Assembly: GCF_014851905.1 (NCBI RefSeq)
Contig: NZ_JACVAQ010000003.1
Location: forward strand, 62,001-126,000
Length of the DNA stretch: 64,000 nt
Reading direction: 5' to 3'
DNA from: Pseudomonas sp. PDM14
Lineage (GTDB): Bacteria; Pseudomonadota; Gammaproteobacteria; Pseudomonadales; Pseudomonadaceae
Positions within the stretch are counted from its first letter, which is position 1. The number at the start of each line of letters is the position of its first letter. The translations under genes were made by a program, and so were the position numbers. Below, piece after piece: positions 56,489 to 64,000 of the stretch. A model generated the notes under the pieces. It had not been told where the DNA came from, did no database searches, and saw only the letters and a list, made by a program, of their open reading frames with translations.

Positions 56489-57124
56489 CTAGCGCTGGCG
56501 CATGGCCGGGCTGCTGCGCAGCATGTCGAGCAGACCGTCGATGAGGTTTTCCGCCTGCGCAGCCAGCGACAGCTGCCCCGGCGCCAGCAGCCAGTGAGCC
56601 TGCAGGCCGCTGATATGCGCGTGCAGGCTGAAGGCAGCCAGACGGCAGTCGAGGTCGTCCGGTAGCTGCCCGCGCTTGACCGCGTTGCGCAGGGATTTCT
56701 CGATGCGCTGATCGCACTCCAGGTTGAAGGTCTGCATCTTCTGCCGCAGGTCGCCGAGTTCCTCGGTGTACTCGCACTTGTGCTGGAAGATCTCGCTGAC
56801 GCGGCGGCACTGGGCGTCCAGTTCGACCCGGCGTAGCACCTGCACCAGCAGCTCGCGCATGCGCCCCAGCGGGTCCGGCTCGTTCTCGCTCTGGCTGGCC
56901 TGGGCGAGGTCTTCCAGTGGCATGCGCAGGCGGTCGATCATCGCCTGGAACAGGTCGACCTTGTTCTGGAAGTGCCAGTAGATGGCGCCACGGGAAACAC
57001 CCGCCGCCGCCGCGATATCGGCCAGCGAGGCACGCGAAACACCCTTGTCATGAAAGGTGCGCTCGGCTGCATCGAGAATCTGCAGGCGGGTTTCTTCGGC
57101 TTCCTCTTTGGTACGTCTGACCAT
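56489..57124 (-). CDS. ttgR: TetR-family repressor TtgR
   Basis: A 211-residue regulator starting MVRRTKEEAEETRLQILDAA, nearly the same as the P. putida TtgR N-terminus. The HTH is SLADIAAAAGVSRGAIYWHF. LDAQCRRVSEIFQHKCEYTE and the closing LIDGLLDMLRSSPAMRQ also parallel TtgR. It binds hydrophobic drugs and then releases the operator at 57202. A longer start at 57172 adds 16 residues; I prefer 57124 because it matches the known protein. Divergent from ttgABC. Confidence 0.92.
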   Translation of the reverse strand: MVRRTKEEAEETRLQILDAAERTFHDKGVSRASLADIAAAAGVSRGAIYWHFQNKVDLFQAMIDRLRMPLEDLAQASQSENEPDPLGRMRELLVQVLRRVELDAQCRRVSEIFQHKCEYTEELGDLRQKMQTFNLECDQRIEKSLRNAVKRGQLPDDLDCRLAAFSLHAHISGLQAHWLLAPGQLSLAAQAENLIDGLLDMLRSSPAMRQR

Positions 57125-57201
57125 GCGGCGGGGGCTCTCGGCGGCGGTTCGGGCCTCATCGGCGAGTGACATAAAGATTCACAGTCCGATGAGAAGAATC
57201 G

Positions 57202-57231
57202 TTTACAAACATTCTCGGACGTAAGTATATT
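57202..57231 (+). promoter_or_regulatory. TtgR operator overlapping the ttgABC promoter
   Basis: TTTAC-N14-GTAAG inverted repeat with the flanks TTTACAAAC and GTAAGTATATTC, the same words as the P. putida ttgR-ttgA operator. TTTACA (57202-57207) and TATATT (57226-57231) with an 18-base spacer form a good sigma-70 promoter towards ttgA. Repressor and polymerase would thus compete. Confidence 0.85.
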
Positions 57232-57315
57232 CGTTAGCTAACTAAACAATCCACCCGCTGTCCCGTTCTGGTGCCTTGCTGCCCAGGCACGCGCTAATTT
57301 ATGAGGTCGATTCAG

Positions 57316-58461
57316 ATGCAGAAGAAGCCAGCCTTCGCAGCCATGGTTTCCGCCGTCGCTCTGGCCACGCTGACCCTTGCCGGATGCAAGGACAGCGAGG
57401 CGCCACCGCCCGCCCAGACCGCGCAGGTCGGGGTCGTCACCCTGCAGGCCGAGCCCTTCACCCTGACCACCGAGCTGCCGGGGCGCACCACCGCGTACCG
57501 CATCGCCGAAGTGCGTCCGCAGGTCGACGGGATCATCCAGAAGCGTCTGTTCGCCGAGGGTTCCGAGGTCAAGGCCGGGCAGCAGCTGTATCAGATCGAT
57601 CCGTCGGTGTATCAGGCCAGCTTCAAGAGCGCCCAGGCCACCCTGGCGTCCACCCAGTCGCTGACCGAGCGCTACAAGGCGCTGGTGGTCGATCAGGCCG
57701 TGAGCAAGCAGGCCTACGACGAAGCCCGCGCCGCCAGCCTGCAGGCTGAAGCCGCCCTGGAGCGTGCGCGCATCGACCTGCGCTACACCAAGGTGCTGGC
57801 ACCGATCTCCGGCCGTGTCGGCCGTTCCGTGGTCACCGAGGGTGCGCTGGTCAGCAATGGCCAGACACTGGCGCTGACCACCATCCACCAGCTCGACCCG
57901 ATCTACGTCGACGTCACCCAGCCGACCAAGGAAATGCTGCGTCTGCGCCGCGAACTGGCCAGCGGCAAGCTGGAGAAGGGCGGTGAGAACGCCGCCAAGG
58001 TCAAACTCAAGCTCGAAGACGGCAGCCTCTACGAGCACGAAGGCACCCTGGAATTCTCCGAAGTCGCGGTCGACGAAGGCACCGGTTCGGTGACCGTGCG
58101 CGCGGTGTTCCCCAACCCCGAGCACAACCTGCTGCCGGGCATGTTCGTGCATGCCACGCTGACTGCCGGGGTCAACCAGCAGGCGATTCTGGCGCCGCAG
58201 CAGGGCGTGACCCGCAACGGCCAGGGCGAGCCGACTGCGCTGGTGGTGAACGCCGAGAACAAGGCCGAGCTGCGCAAGCTCAAGGCTGAGCGCACTGCCG
58301 GCAACCGCTGGCTGGTGAGCGAAGGTCTGCAGCCGGGCGACCAACTGATCACCGAAGGCCTGCAGTTCGTCCGCCCGGGCGACGAGGTCAAGGCCAGCCC
58401 TGCGAAAAATGTCGTTGAGGCGCCGGCGGCGTCCAAGCCCGACCAGGCCAGCAGCCGCTAA
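57316..58461 (+). CDS. ttgA: RND efflux periplasmic adaptor TtgA (MexA-like)
   Basis: A 381-residue lipoprotein adaptor: [20 protein letters not shown] then LAGCKDSE (lipobox). Membrane-fusion features are [40 protein letters not shown], a coiled-coil hairpin (about 95-160), [20 protein letters not shown] and [19 protein letters not shown] is 9 bases before ATG 57316; the ATG at 57301 would add five residues. It links the TtgB pump to the TtgC channel. Confidence 0.95.
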   Translation: MQKKPAFAAMVSAVALATLTLAGCKDSEAPPPAQTAQVGVVTLQAEPFTLTTELPGRTTAYRIAEVRPQVDGIIQKRLFAEGSEVKAGQQLYQIDPSVYQASFKSAQATLASTQSLTERYKALVVDQAVSKQAYDEARAASLQAEAALERARIDLRYTKVLAPISGRVGRSVVTEGALVSNGQTLALTTIHQLDPIYVDVTQPTKEMLRLRRELASGKLEKGGENAAKVKLKLEDGSLYEHEGTLEFSEVAVDEGTGSVTVRAVFPNPEHNLLPGMFVHATLTAGVNQQAILAPQQGVTRNGQGEPTALVVNAENKAELRKLKAERTAGNRWLVSEGLQPGDQLITEGLQFVRPGDEVKASPAKNVVEAPAASKPDQASSR

Positions 58462-58475
58462 GGAGCGACAAGCAG

Positions 58476-61400
58476 ATGGCGAACTTCTTTATCGACCGGC
58501 CGATCTTCGCCTGGGTAATTGCCCTGGTGATCATGCTGGCGGGTGGCCTGGCCATCCTCAAATTGCCGATCAACCAGTACCCCAGCATCGCCGCGCCAGC
58601 GGTGGGCATCCAGGTCAGCTACCCGGGCGCCTCCGCACAGACCGTGCAGGACACCGTGGTGCAGGTCATCGAGCAGCAGCTCAACGGCATCGACGGTTTG
58701 CGCTACATGTCTTCGGAGAGCAACTCCGACGGCAGCATGACCATCACCGTGACCTTCGATCAGGGCACCAACCCGGATATCGCTCAGGTCCAGGTGCAGA
58801 ACAAACTGCAGCTGGCCACCCCGCTGTTGCCGCAGGAAGTGCAGCAACAGGGCATCCGCGTGACCAAGTCGGTGAGAAACTTCCTGATGGTCATCGGCGT
58901 GGTCTCCAAAGACGGCAGCATGACCCGTAACGACCTCTCCAACTACATCGTGTCCAACATGCAGGACCCGATCTCGCGGACCAAGGGCGTCGGTGACTTC
59001 CAGGTGTTCGGCGCCCAGTACGCCATGCGCATCTGGCTCGACCCGGGCAAGCTGACCAACTTCCAGCTGACCCCGGTCGACGTGCGCAGCGCGATCCAGG
59101 CGCAGAACGTGCAGATCTCATCCGGCCAGTTCGGCGGCCTGCCTGCCGGCCCCGGCCAGCAGCTGAACGCCACGATCATCGGCAAGACACGCCTGCAGAC
59201 TCCCGAGGAATTCCGCAAGATCCTGCTCAAGGTCAACCGCGACGGTTCCCAGGTGCGCCTGGGCGACGTGGCCAAGGTCGAGCTGGGTGGTGAGAACTAC
59301 AGCATCAACGCCCAGTTCAACGGCCTGCCGGCGTCCGGCCTGGCGGTCAAGCTGGCCACCGGTGCCAATGCGCTGGACACGGCCAAGGCGCTGCGCCAGA
59401 CCATCGACGAACTGAAGCCGTTCTTCCCCGCGGGGCTGGAAGTGGTCTACCCGTACGACACCACGCCGGTGATCTCGGCGTCGATCAGCGGTGTTATCAG
59501 CACCCTGGTCGAGGCCTTCGTCCTGGTGTTCCTGGTGATGTACCTGTTCCTGCAGAACCTGCGTGCCACGCTGATTCCGACCCTGGCCGTGCCGGTGGTG
59601 CTGCTGGGTACGTTCGGCATCCTCTCGATGTTCGGTTTCAGCATCAACACCCTGACCATGTTCGCCATGATCCTGGCCATCGGCCTGCTGGTGGACGACG
59701 CCATCGTGGTGGTGGAGAACGTCGAGCGGGTGATGCGCGAGGAAGGCCTGTCGCCACTCGAGGCGACGCGCAAATCCATGGGCCAGATCCAGGGCGCGCT
59801 GGTCGGTATCGGCGTGGTGCTCTCGGCGGTACTGCTGCCGATGGCTTTCTTCGGCGGCTCGGTGGGCGTGATCTACCGGCAATTCTCGATCACCATCGTC
59901 TCGGCCATGGTGCTTTCGGTGATTCTCGCGCTGATCTTCACCCCGGCCCTCTGCGCCACCCTGCTCAAGCCGATCGCCAAGGGCGATCACCACGAGAAGG
60001 GCGGTTTCTTCGGCTGGTTCAACCGCAACTTCGAGCGCAGCGTCAACGGCTACGAGCGCGGCGTACGCGCCATGCTCAAGCGCAAGGCGCCGTACCTGCT
60101 GATGTACCTGGTGATCGTCGGCATCCTGGTGTGGATGTTCACCAAGATCCCCACCGCGTTCCTCCCCGACGAGGACCAGGGCGTGCTGTTCGCCCAGGTG
60201 CAGACGCCGTCCGGCTCCAGTGCCGAGCGCACCCAGGTGGTGGTCGACGACATGCGCAAGTACCTGCTCGAAGACGAGAAGGATACGGTCAGTTCGGTGT
60301 TCACCGTTACCGGCTTCAACTTCGCCGGTCGCGGACAGAGTTCGGGCATGGCCTTCATCATGCTCAAGCCCTGGGGCGAGCGTACGGCTGATGGCACCAG
60401 CGTGTTCGACCTGGCGCACCGCGCGCAGGAGCACTTCGGTAGCTTCCGTGATGCCATGGTGTTCGCCTTCGCGCCGCCGGCGGTGATGGAGCTGGGTAAC
60501 GCCACCGGTTTCAACCTGTTCCTTCAGGACCGTGCCGGTGTCGGCCGTGAGACGCTGAACGAGGCGCGCGACAAGTTCCTTGAGCTGGCCTCGAAGAATC
60601 CGGTGCTGGCGCGCGTGCGGGCCAACGGCCTGATGGACGAACCGCAGTACCAGCTGCTGATCGACGACGAGAAGGTGCGCACCCTGGGTGTGTCGCTGTC
60701 CGACGTCAACAGCACCCTGTCCATTGGCTGGGGCGGCAGTTACGTCAACGACTTCATCGACCAGGGTCGGGTGAAAAAGGTCTACCTGCAGGGCGAGCCC
60801 AACGCACGGATGAACCCGGAAGACCTGAGCAAATGGTTCATCCGCAACGACAGCGGGCAGATGGTGCCGTTCGACGCCTTCGCCACGGGCAAGTGGGTCT
60901 ATGGCTCGCCCAAGCTGTCGCGCTACAACGGTGTCAGCGCCCTGGAAATCCTCGGTGAGCCGGCCCCTGGCTACAGCTCCGGTGACGCCATGGCCGCGGT
61001 CGAGGAAATCACCCGACAGCTGCCGGATGGCGTGGGTTATTCCTGGACCGGTCAGTCCTACGAGGAGCGCCTGTCGGGCTCCCAGGCACCGGCGCTCTAC
61101 GCCCTGTCGCTGCTGGTGGTGTTCCTTTGCCTGGCGGCGCTGTACGAGAGCTGGTCGATCCCGTTCTCGGTGATGCTGGTGGTGCCACTCGGCGTGTTCG
61201 GCGCGTTGCTGTTCACCCTGGCGCGCGGGCTGTCCAACGACGTGTTCTTCCAGGTTGGTCTGATTACCACCATCGGCCTGTCGGCGCGTAACGCGATCCT
61301 CATCGTCGAGTTCGCCAAGTCCCTGCACGAGCAGGGCAAGACCTATGTCGAGGCGGCCGTCGAGGCCTGCCGCATGCGTCTGCGGCCGATCATCATGACC

Positions 61401-61613
61401 TCGCTGGCGTTCATCCTCGGCGTCGTGCCGCTGGCGATCTCCAGCGGCGCGGGTGCCGGCAGCAAACACGCCATCGGTACCGGCGTGATCGGCGGCATGC
61501 TCACCGCGGCGGTTCTGGCGATCTTCTGGGTGCCGCTGTTCTATGTGATGGTCGGCGCGATGTTCAAGGACAAACGCGCTAAAGCAACCGAATCGAAGGA
61601 GGCCGTCCAGTGA
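58476..61613 (+). CDS. ttgB: RND efflux pump inner-membrane transporter TtgB (MexB/AcrB-like)
   Basis: A 1045-residue HAE1 transporter starting [20 protein letters not shown]. The proton-relay pair Asp407-Asp408 is in [18 protein letters not shown], and the usual Lys is expected in TM10. Twelve membrane segments and two large periplasmic loops are visible. [20 protein letters not shown] and [20 protein letters not shown] close the protein. It exports drugs and solvents with TtgA and TtgC. AAGGAG lies 9 bases before the ATG. Confidence 0.97.
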   Translation: MANFFIDRPIFAWVIALVIMLAGGLAILKLPINQYPSIAAPAVGIQVSYPGASAQTVQDTVVQVIEQQLNGIDGLRYMSSESNSDGSMTITVTFDQGTNPDIAQVQVQNKLQLATPLLPQEVQQQGIRVTKSVRNFLMVIGVVSKDGSMTRNDLSNYIVSNMQDPISRTKGVGDFQVFGAQYAMRIWLDPGKLTNFQLTPVDVRSAIQAQNVQISSGQFGGLPAGPGQQLNATIIGKTRLQTPEEFRKILLKVNRDGSQVRLGDVAKVELGGENYSINAQFNGLPASGLAVKLATGANALDTAKALRQTIDELKPFFPAGLEVVYPYDTTPVISASISGVISTLVEAFVLVFLVMYLFLQNLRATLIPTLAVPVVLLGTFGILSMFGFSINTLTMFAMILAIGLLVDDAIVVVENVERVMREEGLSPLEATRKSMGQIQGALVGIGVVLSAVLLPMAFFGGSVGVIYRQFSITIVSAMVLSVILALIFTPALCATLLKPIAKGDHHEKGGFFGWFNRNFERSVNGYERGVRAMLKRKAPYLLMYLVIVGILVWMFTKIPTAFLPDEDQGVLFAQVQTPSGSSAERTQVVVDDMRKYLLEDEKDTVSSVFTVTGFNFAGRGQSSGMAFIMLKPWGERTADGTSVFDLAHRAQEHFGSFRDAMVFAFAPPAVMELGNATGFNLFLQDRAGVGRETLNEARDKFLELASKNPVLARVRANGLMDEPQYQLLIDDEKVRTLGVSLSDVNSTLSIGWGGSYVNDFIDQGRVKKVYLQGEPNARMNPEDLSKWFIRNDSGQMVPFDAFATGKWVYGSPKLSRYNGVSALEILGEPAPGYSSGDAMAAVEEITRQLPDGVGYSWTGQSYEERLSGSQAPALYALSLLVVFLCLAALYESWSIPFSVMLVVPLGVFGALLFTLARGLSNDVFFQVGLITTIGLSARNAILIVEFAKSLHEQGKTYVEAAVEACRMRLRPIIMTSLAFILGVVPLAISSGAGAGSKHAIGTGVIGGMLTAAVLAIFWVPLFYVMVGAMFKDKRAKATESKEAVQ

Positions 61614-63052
61614 GGCAGTCCCTGTTGTCCCTGGCCATCGTCAGCGCCGTGCTGAGCGGCTGCACGATGATCCCCGATTACCTGCGTCCCGAAGCGCCGG
61701 TCGCCGCTGCCTACCCGCAAGGCGAGGCGTACGCCGACAGTGCCAAGACGCAGACCTCCACCACTGCGGCGGAGCTGGGCTGGCGCGAGTTCTTCCGCGA
61801 CCCGGCGTTACAGCAGCTGGTCGAGGTGGCGCTGGTCAACAACCGCGACCTGCGCATCGCCGCGTTGAACATCGACGCCTACCGCGCGCAGTACCGCATC
61901 CAGCGCTCCGAGCTGTTCCCCAGTGTCTCCGCGGCCGGCAGTGGCACCCGCCAGCGCCTGCCGGGCGACCTGTCGCAGAGCGGCGAAGCCACCACCAGCG
62001 GCCAGTACAGCGCGACCCTGGGCACCAGTGCCTGGGAAATCGACTTTTTTGGCCGTCTGCGCAGCCTCAACCAGCAGACCCTGGAACAGTACTTCGCCAG
62101 CGAGGAAGCCCGACGCAGCACGCAGATCAGCCTGGTGGCCAGCGTGGCCAACGCCTACCTGACCCTGCAGGCCGACCAGGCCCTGCTGCAGCTGACCCGC
62201 GACACGCTGGAGACCTACCGCAAGAGCTACAGCCTGACCGAGCGCAGCTTCAACGTCGGTGTCGCCGATGCGCTGTCGCTGAGCCAGGCGCGCACCGCGG
62301 TGCAGAGTGCCGAAGCCAGCCTGGCGCAGTACACCCGCCTGGTCGCCCAGGACCGCAACGCGCTGGCGCTGCTGCTGGGCAATGGCGTACCGGCGAACCT
62401 GCCGGCCGGTGCGGTGCTGGATGCCGACCTGCTCGCCGAGGTGCCGGCGGGGTTGCCGTCCGACCTGCTGCAACGTCGCCCCGACGTGCTCCAGGCCGAA
62501 CATGCGCTGCGCTCGGCGAATGCCAGCATCGGCGCGGCGCGTGCGGCGTTCTTCCCCAACATCAGCCTGACGGCCAACGCCGGCACGGCGAGCAGCCAGC
62601 TGTCCGGCCTGTTCGATGGGGGTTCCGGCACCTGGCTGTTCCAGCCGCAGATCAACCTGCCGATCTTCACCGCCGGACGCCTGAAGGCCAACCTCGACTA
62701 CGCCGAGGTGCAGAAGGACATTCAGGTGGCGCAGTACGAGAAAGCCATCCAGACCGCCTTCCAGGAAGTCGCCGATGGCCTGGCCGCGCGTACCACCTAC
62801 GAGCAGCAGCTCACTGCCCAGCGTGCGTTGGTCGCCACCAGCGAGGACTACTACGGCCTGGCCGAGCGGCGCTTCCGCACCGGGGTGGACAGCTACCTGA
62901 CCCTGCTCGACGCCCAGCGTCAGCTGTTCAGCGCCAGGCAGCAGCTGATCGGAGACCGCCTCAACCAGCTGGTCAGCGAGGTCAACCTGTACAAGGCCCT
63001 CGGCGGCGGCTGGAACGAGCAGACCCAGACGGCCCAGGCACCGGCCAACTGA
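61610..63052 (+). CDS. ttgC: RND efflux outer-membrane channel TtgC (OprM-like)
   Basis: A 480-residue lipoprotein channel read from GTG 61610, which overlaps the ttgB stop (GTGA), with AAGGAGG upstream. Lipobox [10 protein letters not shown]. NodT-type features: [60 protein letters not shown] and [20 protein letters not shown]. It completes the tripartite pump. Confidence 0.96.
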   Translation: MRQSLLSLAIVSAVLSGCTMIPDYLRPEAPVAAAYPQGEAYADSAKTQTSTTAAELGWREFFRDPALQQLVEVALVNNRDLRIAALNIDAYRAQYRIQRSELFPSVSAAGSGTRQRLPGDLSQSGEATTSGQYSATLGTSAWEIDFFGRLRSLNQQTLEQYFASEEARRSTQISLVASVANAYLTLQADQALLQLTRDTLETYRKSYSLTERSFNVGVADALSLSQARTAVQSAEASLAQYTRLVAQDRNALALLLGNGVPANLPAGAVLDADLLAEVPAGLPSDLLQRRPDVLQAEHALRSANASIGAARAAFFPNISLTANAGTASSQLSGLFDGGSGTWLFQPQINLPIFTAGRLKANLDYAEVQKDIQVAQYEKAIQTAFQEVADGLAARTTYEQQLTAQRALVATSEDYYGLAERRFRTGVDSYLTLLDAQRQLFSARQQLIGDRLNQLVSEVNLYKALGGGWNEQTQTAQAPAN

Positions 63053-63066
63053 GTTCGCCCGAAACG

Positions 63067-63095
63067 AAAAAGCCCCGGCATGCCGGGGCTTTTTT
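63067..63095. terminator. Intrinsic terminator between ttgC and trmA (bidirectional)
   Basis: AAAAAGCCCCGGCA, TGCCGGGGCTTTTTT: a perfect stem with T-runs on both strands, 14 bases after the ttgC stop and before the convergent trmA gene. Confidence 0.95.
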
Positions 63096-63158
63096 GTGGG
63101 TGCTGCATGCGCCGCCTCCGTAGACGAGCGGTGCTGCGGCGCACCCTGCGCGGCAACG

Positions 63159-64000
63159 TCAGCGGCGTACCAGCAGCACGCCCGACTCCATGTGATGGGT
63201 CCACGGAAACTGATCGAACAGCGCGCAGCGCTCGATGCGGTGCGTGTCGTTGAGCTGGGCGATGTTCGCTGCCAGGGTCTCCGGGTTGCAGGAGATGTAC
63301 AGGATGTTGTCGAAGCGCCGGGTCAGCTCGCAGGTGTCCGGGTCCATGCCGGCGCGGGGCGGGTCGACGAACACGGCGCCGAAGTCGTAGGACTTCAGGT
63401 CGATGTCGGCCAGGCGGCGGAACGGACGCACCTCGTTCAGCGCCTGGGTCAGTTCCTCTGCACTCAGGCGCACCAGCTCGATGTTGTCGATGCCGTTGTC
63501 GGCCAGGTTGGCCAGCGCGGCATTGACCGAACTCTTGCTGATCTCGGTGGCCAGCACCTTGCGCACGCGGGTCGACAGCGGCAGGGTGAAGTTGCCGTTG
63601 CCGCAGTACAGCTCCAGCAGGTCGTCGTCACGCTCGCCGAGCGCCTCGACGGCCCAGGCGAGCATCTGCTGGCAGACCAGGCCGTTGGGCTGGGTGAAGG
63701 CGCCCTCGGGCTGGCGGTAGCGGAAGGTGCGCCCGGCCACCTGCATTTCTTCCTGCACGTAGTCGCGGCCGATCACCAGGCGCTGACCGCGCGAGCGGCC
63801 GACCAGACTGACGCCCAGCCTGGCCGCCAGCTGTTCGGCCTCGGCCTGCCAGGCAGCGTCCAGCGGGCGGTGGTAGCACAGGGTGATCAGCGCATCGCCG
63901 GCCAGGGTGGTGAGGAACTCGACCTGGAACAGCTTGAATGAGAGAGCCTTGCTCGCCTGCCAGGCAGCCTTGAGCTGAGGCATCAGCTCATTGATGCGCA
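63159..64000 (-). CDS. trmA: tRNA (uracil-5-)-methyltransferase (5' part outside window)
   Basis: About 280 C-terminal residues of TrmA; the frame is still open at base 64000 (residues R-I-N-E-L before [20 protein letters not shown]). Motifs: REYRQPEG-like [15 protein letters not shown], the SAM site [26 protein letters not shown] and [13 protein letters not shown] with the catalytic Cys. It methylates U54 of tRNA. The ending SGVLLVRR is the true C-terminus. Confidence 0.95.
   Translation of the reverse strand, partial: RINELMPQLKAAWQASKALSFKLFQVEFLTTLAGDALITLCYHRPLDAAWQAEAEQLAARLGVSLVGRSRGQRLVIGRDYVQEEMQVAGRTFRYRQPEGAFTQPNGLVCQQMLAWAVEALGERDDDLLELYCGNGNFTLPLSTRVRKVLATEISKSSVNAALANLADNGIDNIELVRLSAEELTQALNEVRPFRRLADIDLKSYDFGAVFVDPPRAGMDPDTCELTRRFDNILYISCNPETLAANIAQLNDTHRIERCALFDQFPWTHHMESGVLLVRR

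Noticed and set aside
59118..61469. 783-residue open frame on the minus strand
   Set aside because: Antisense to ttgB; Gln/His/Asp-rich shadow of membrane-segment codons.

Overview
The window is chromosomal DNA from a high-GC gammaproteobacterium, almost certainly Pseudomonas in the broad sense. The evidence is the nrdR-ribD-ribE-ribBA-ribH-nusB-thiL-pgpA order, the nudF-DUF1249-cpdA-yqiA-parE order, a TtgR/TtgABC-type efflux locus with its operator, a ZrgA-type zinc gene, and interspersed palindromes of the kind common in Pseudomonas intergenic DNA. It is mostly core genome. I see no rRNA, tRNA, CRISPR array, integrase, transposase or phage gene.

Layout. 1-2094: a zinc-associated unit on the minus strand (ZrgA-like protein, ABC ATPase, FtsX-like permease cut by the window edge) behind a near-perfect Zur box. 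2179-5114: small housekeeping genes (thioesterase, CnoX/YbbN thioredoxin, methyltransferase, YbaY-like lipoprotein). 5281-11715: the riboflavin/nusB/thiL/pgpA cluster, with an FMN riboswitch between ribD and ribE and a RibBA whose GTP cyclohydrolase half looks dead. 11727-15069: solute-binding protein, retropepsin-like protease, a genuine zinc-type RibA, a small membrane protein and BtuF. 15181-17456: BtuB under a cobalamin riboswitch with a visible RBS-masking hairpin, then the dxs terminator. 17566-28583: dxs and ispA-xseB, separated by an accessory-looking block: an acyl-CoA ligase, a single-domain globin and a single-chain acyl-CoA carboxylase in one overlapping operon, a divergent LysR regulator and a UbiH-family flavin hydroxylase.

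28653-37961: a long minus-strand run nudF, DUF1249, cpdA, yqiA, parE, phytase-like gene, second retropepsin, parC, PqiC-like lipoprotein. 38143-42510: a DUF3298-type lipoprotein, and thiC/cytX under a TPP riboswitch with a large palindromic element between the two genes. 42737-47077: TolC-family protein, a flavoprotein, an odd zinc-ribbon/TM2/pilin-helix protein and a histone-deacetylase-like amidohydrolase. 47147-50801: an overlapping operon of GNAT, tandem nitroreductase (SagB-like), TesB and HAD phosphatase. 50844-51367: a DUF559 gene whose 3' end is made of a 38-bp repeat that recurs inverted 85 bp away. 51387-56481: FATP-like acyl-CoA synthetase, AraC regulator, YpfJ-like metallopeptidase, DUF411 and DUF4345 proteins. 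56489-63095: ttgR and ttgABC. 63159-64000: trmA, cut by the window edge.

Functional themes are cofactor synthesis under three riboswitch classes (FMN, cobalamin, TPP), isoprenoid precursor supply (dxs, ispA), acyl-CoA metabolism (two ligases, one carboxylase, two thioesterases), topoisomerase IV, and envelope efflux. The part least explained by known biology is the ligase-globin-carboxylase operon at 19553-24970. The DUF559/inverted-repeat unit and the TM2/pilin-like protein come next.
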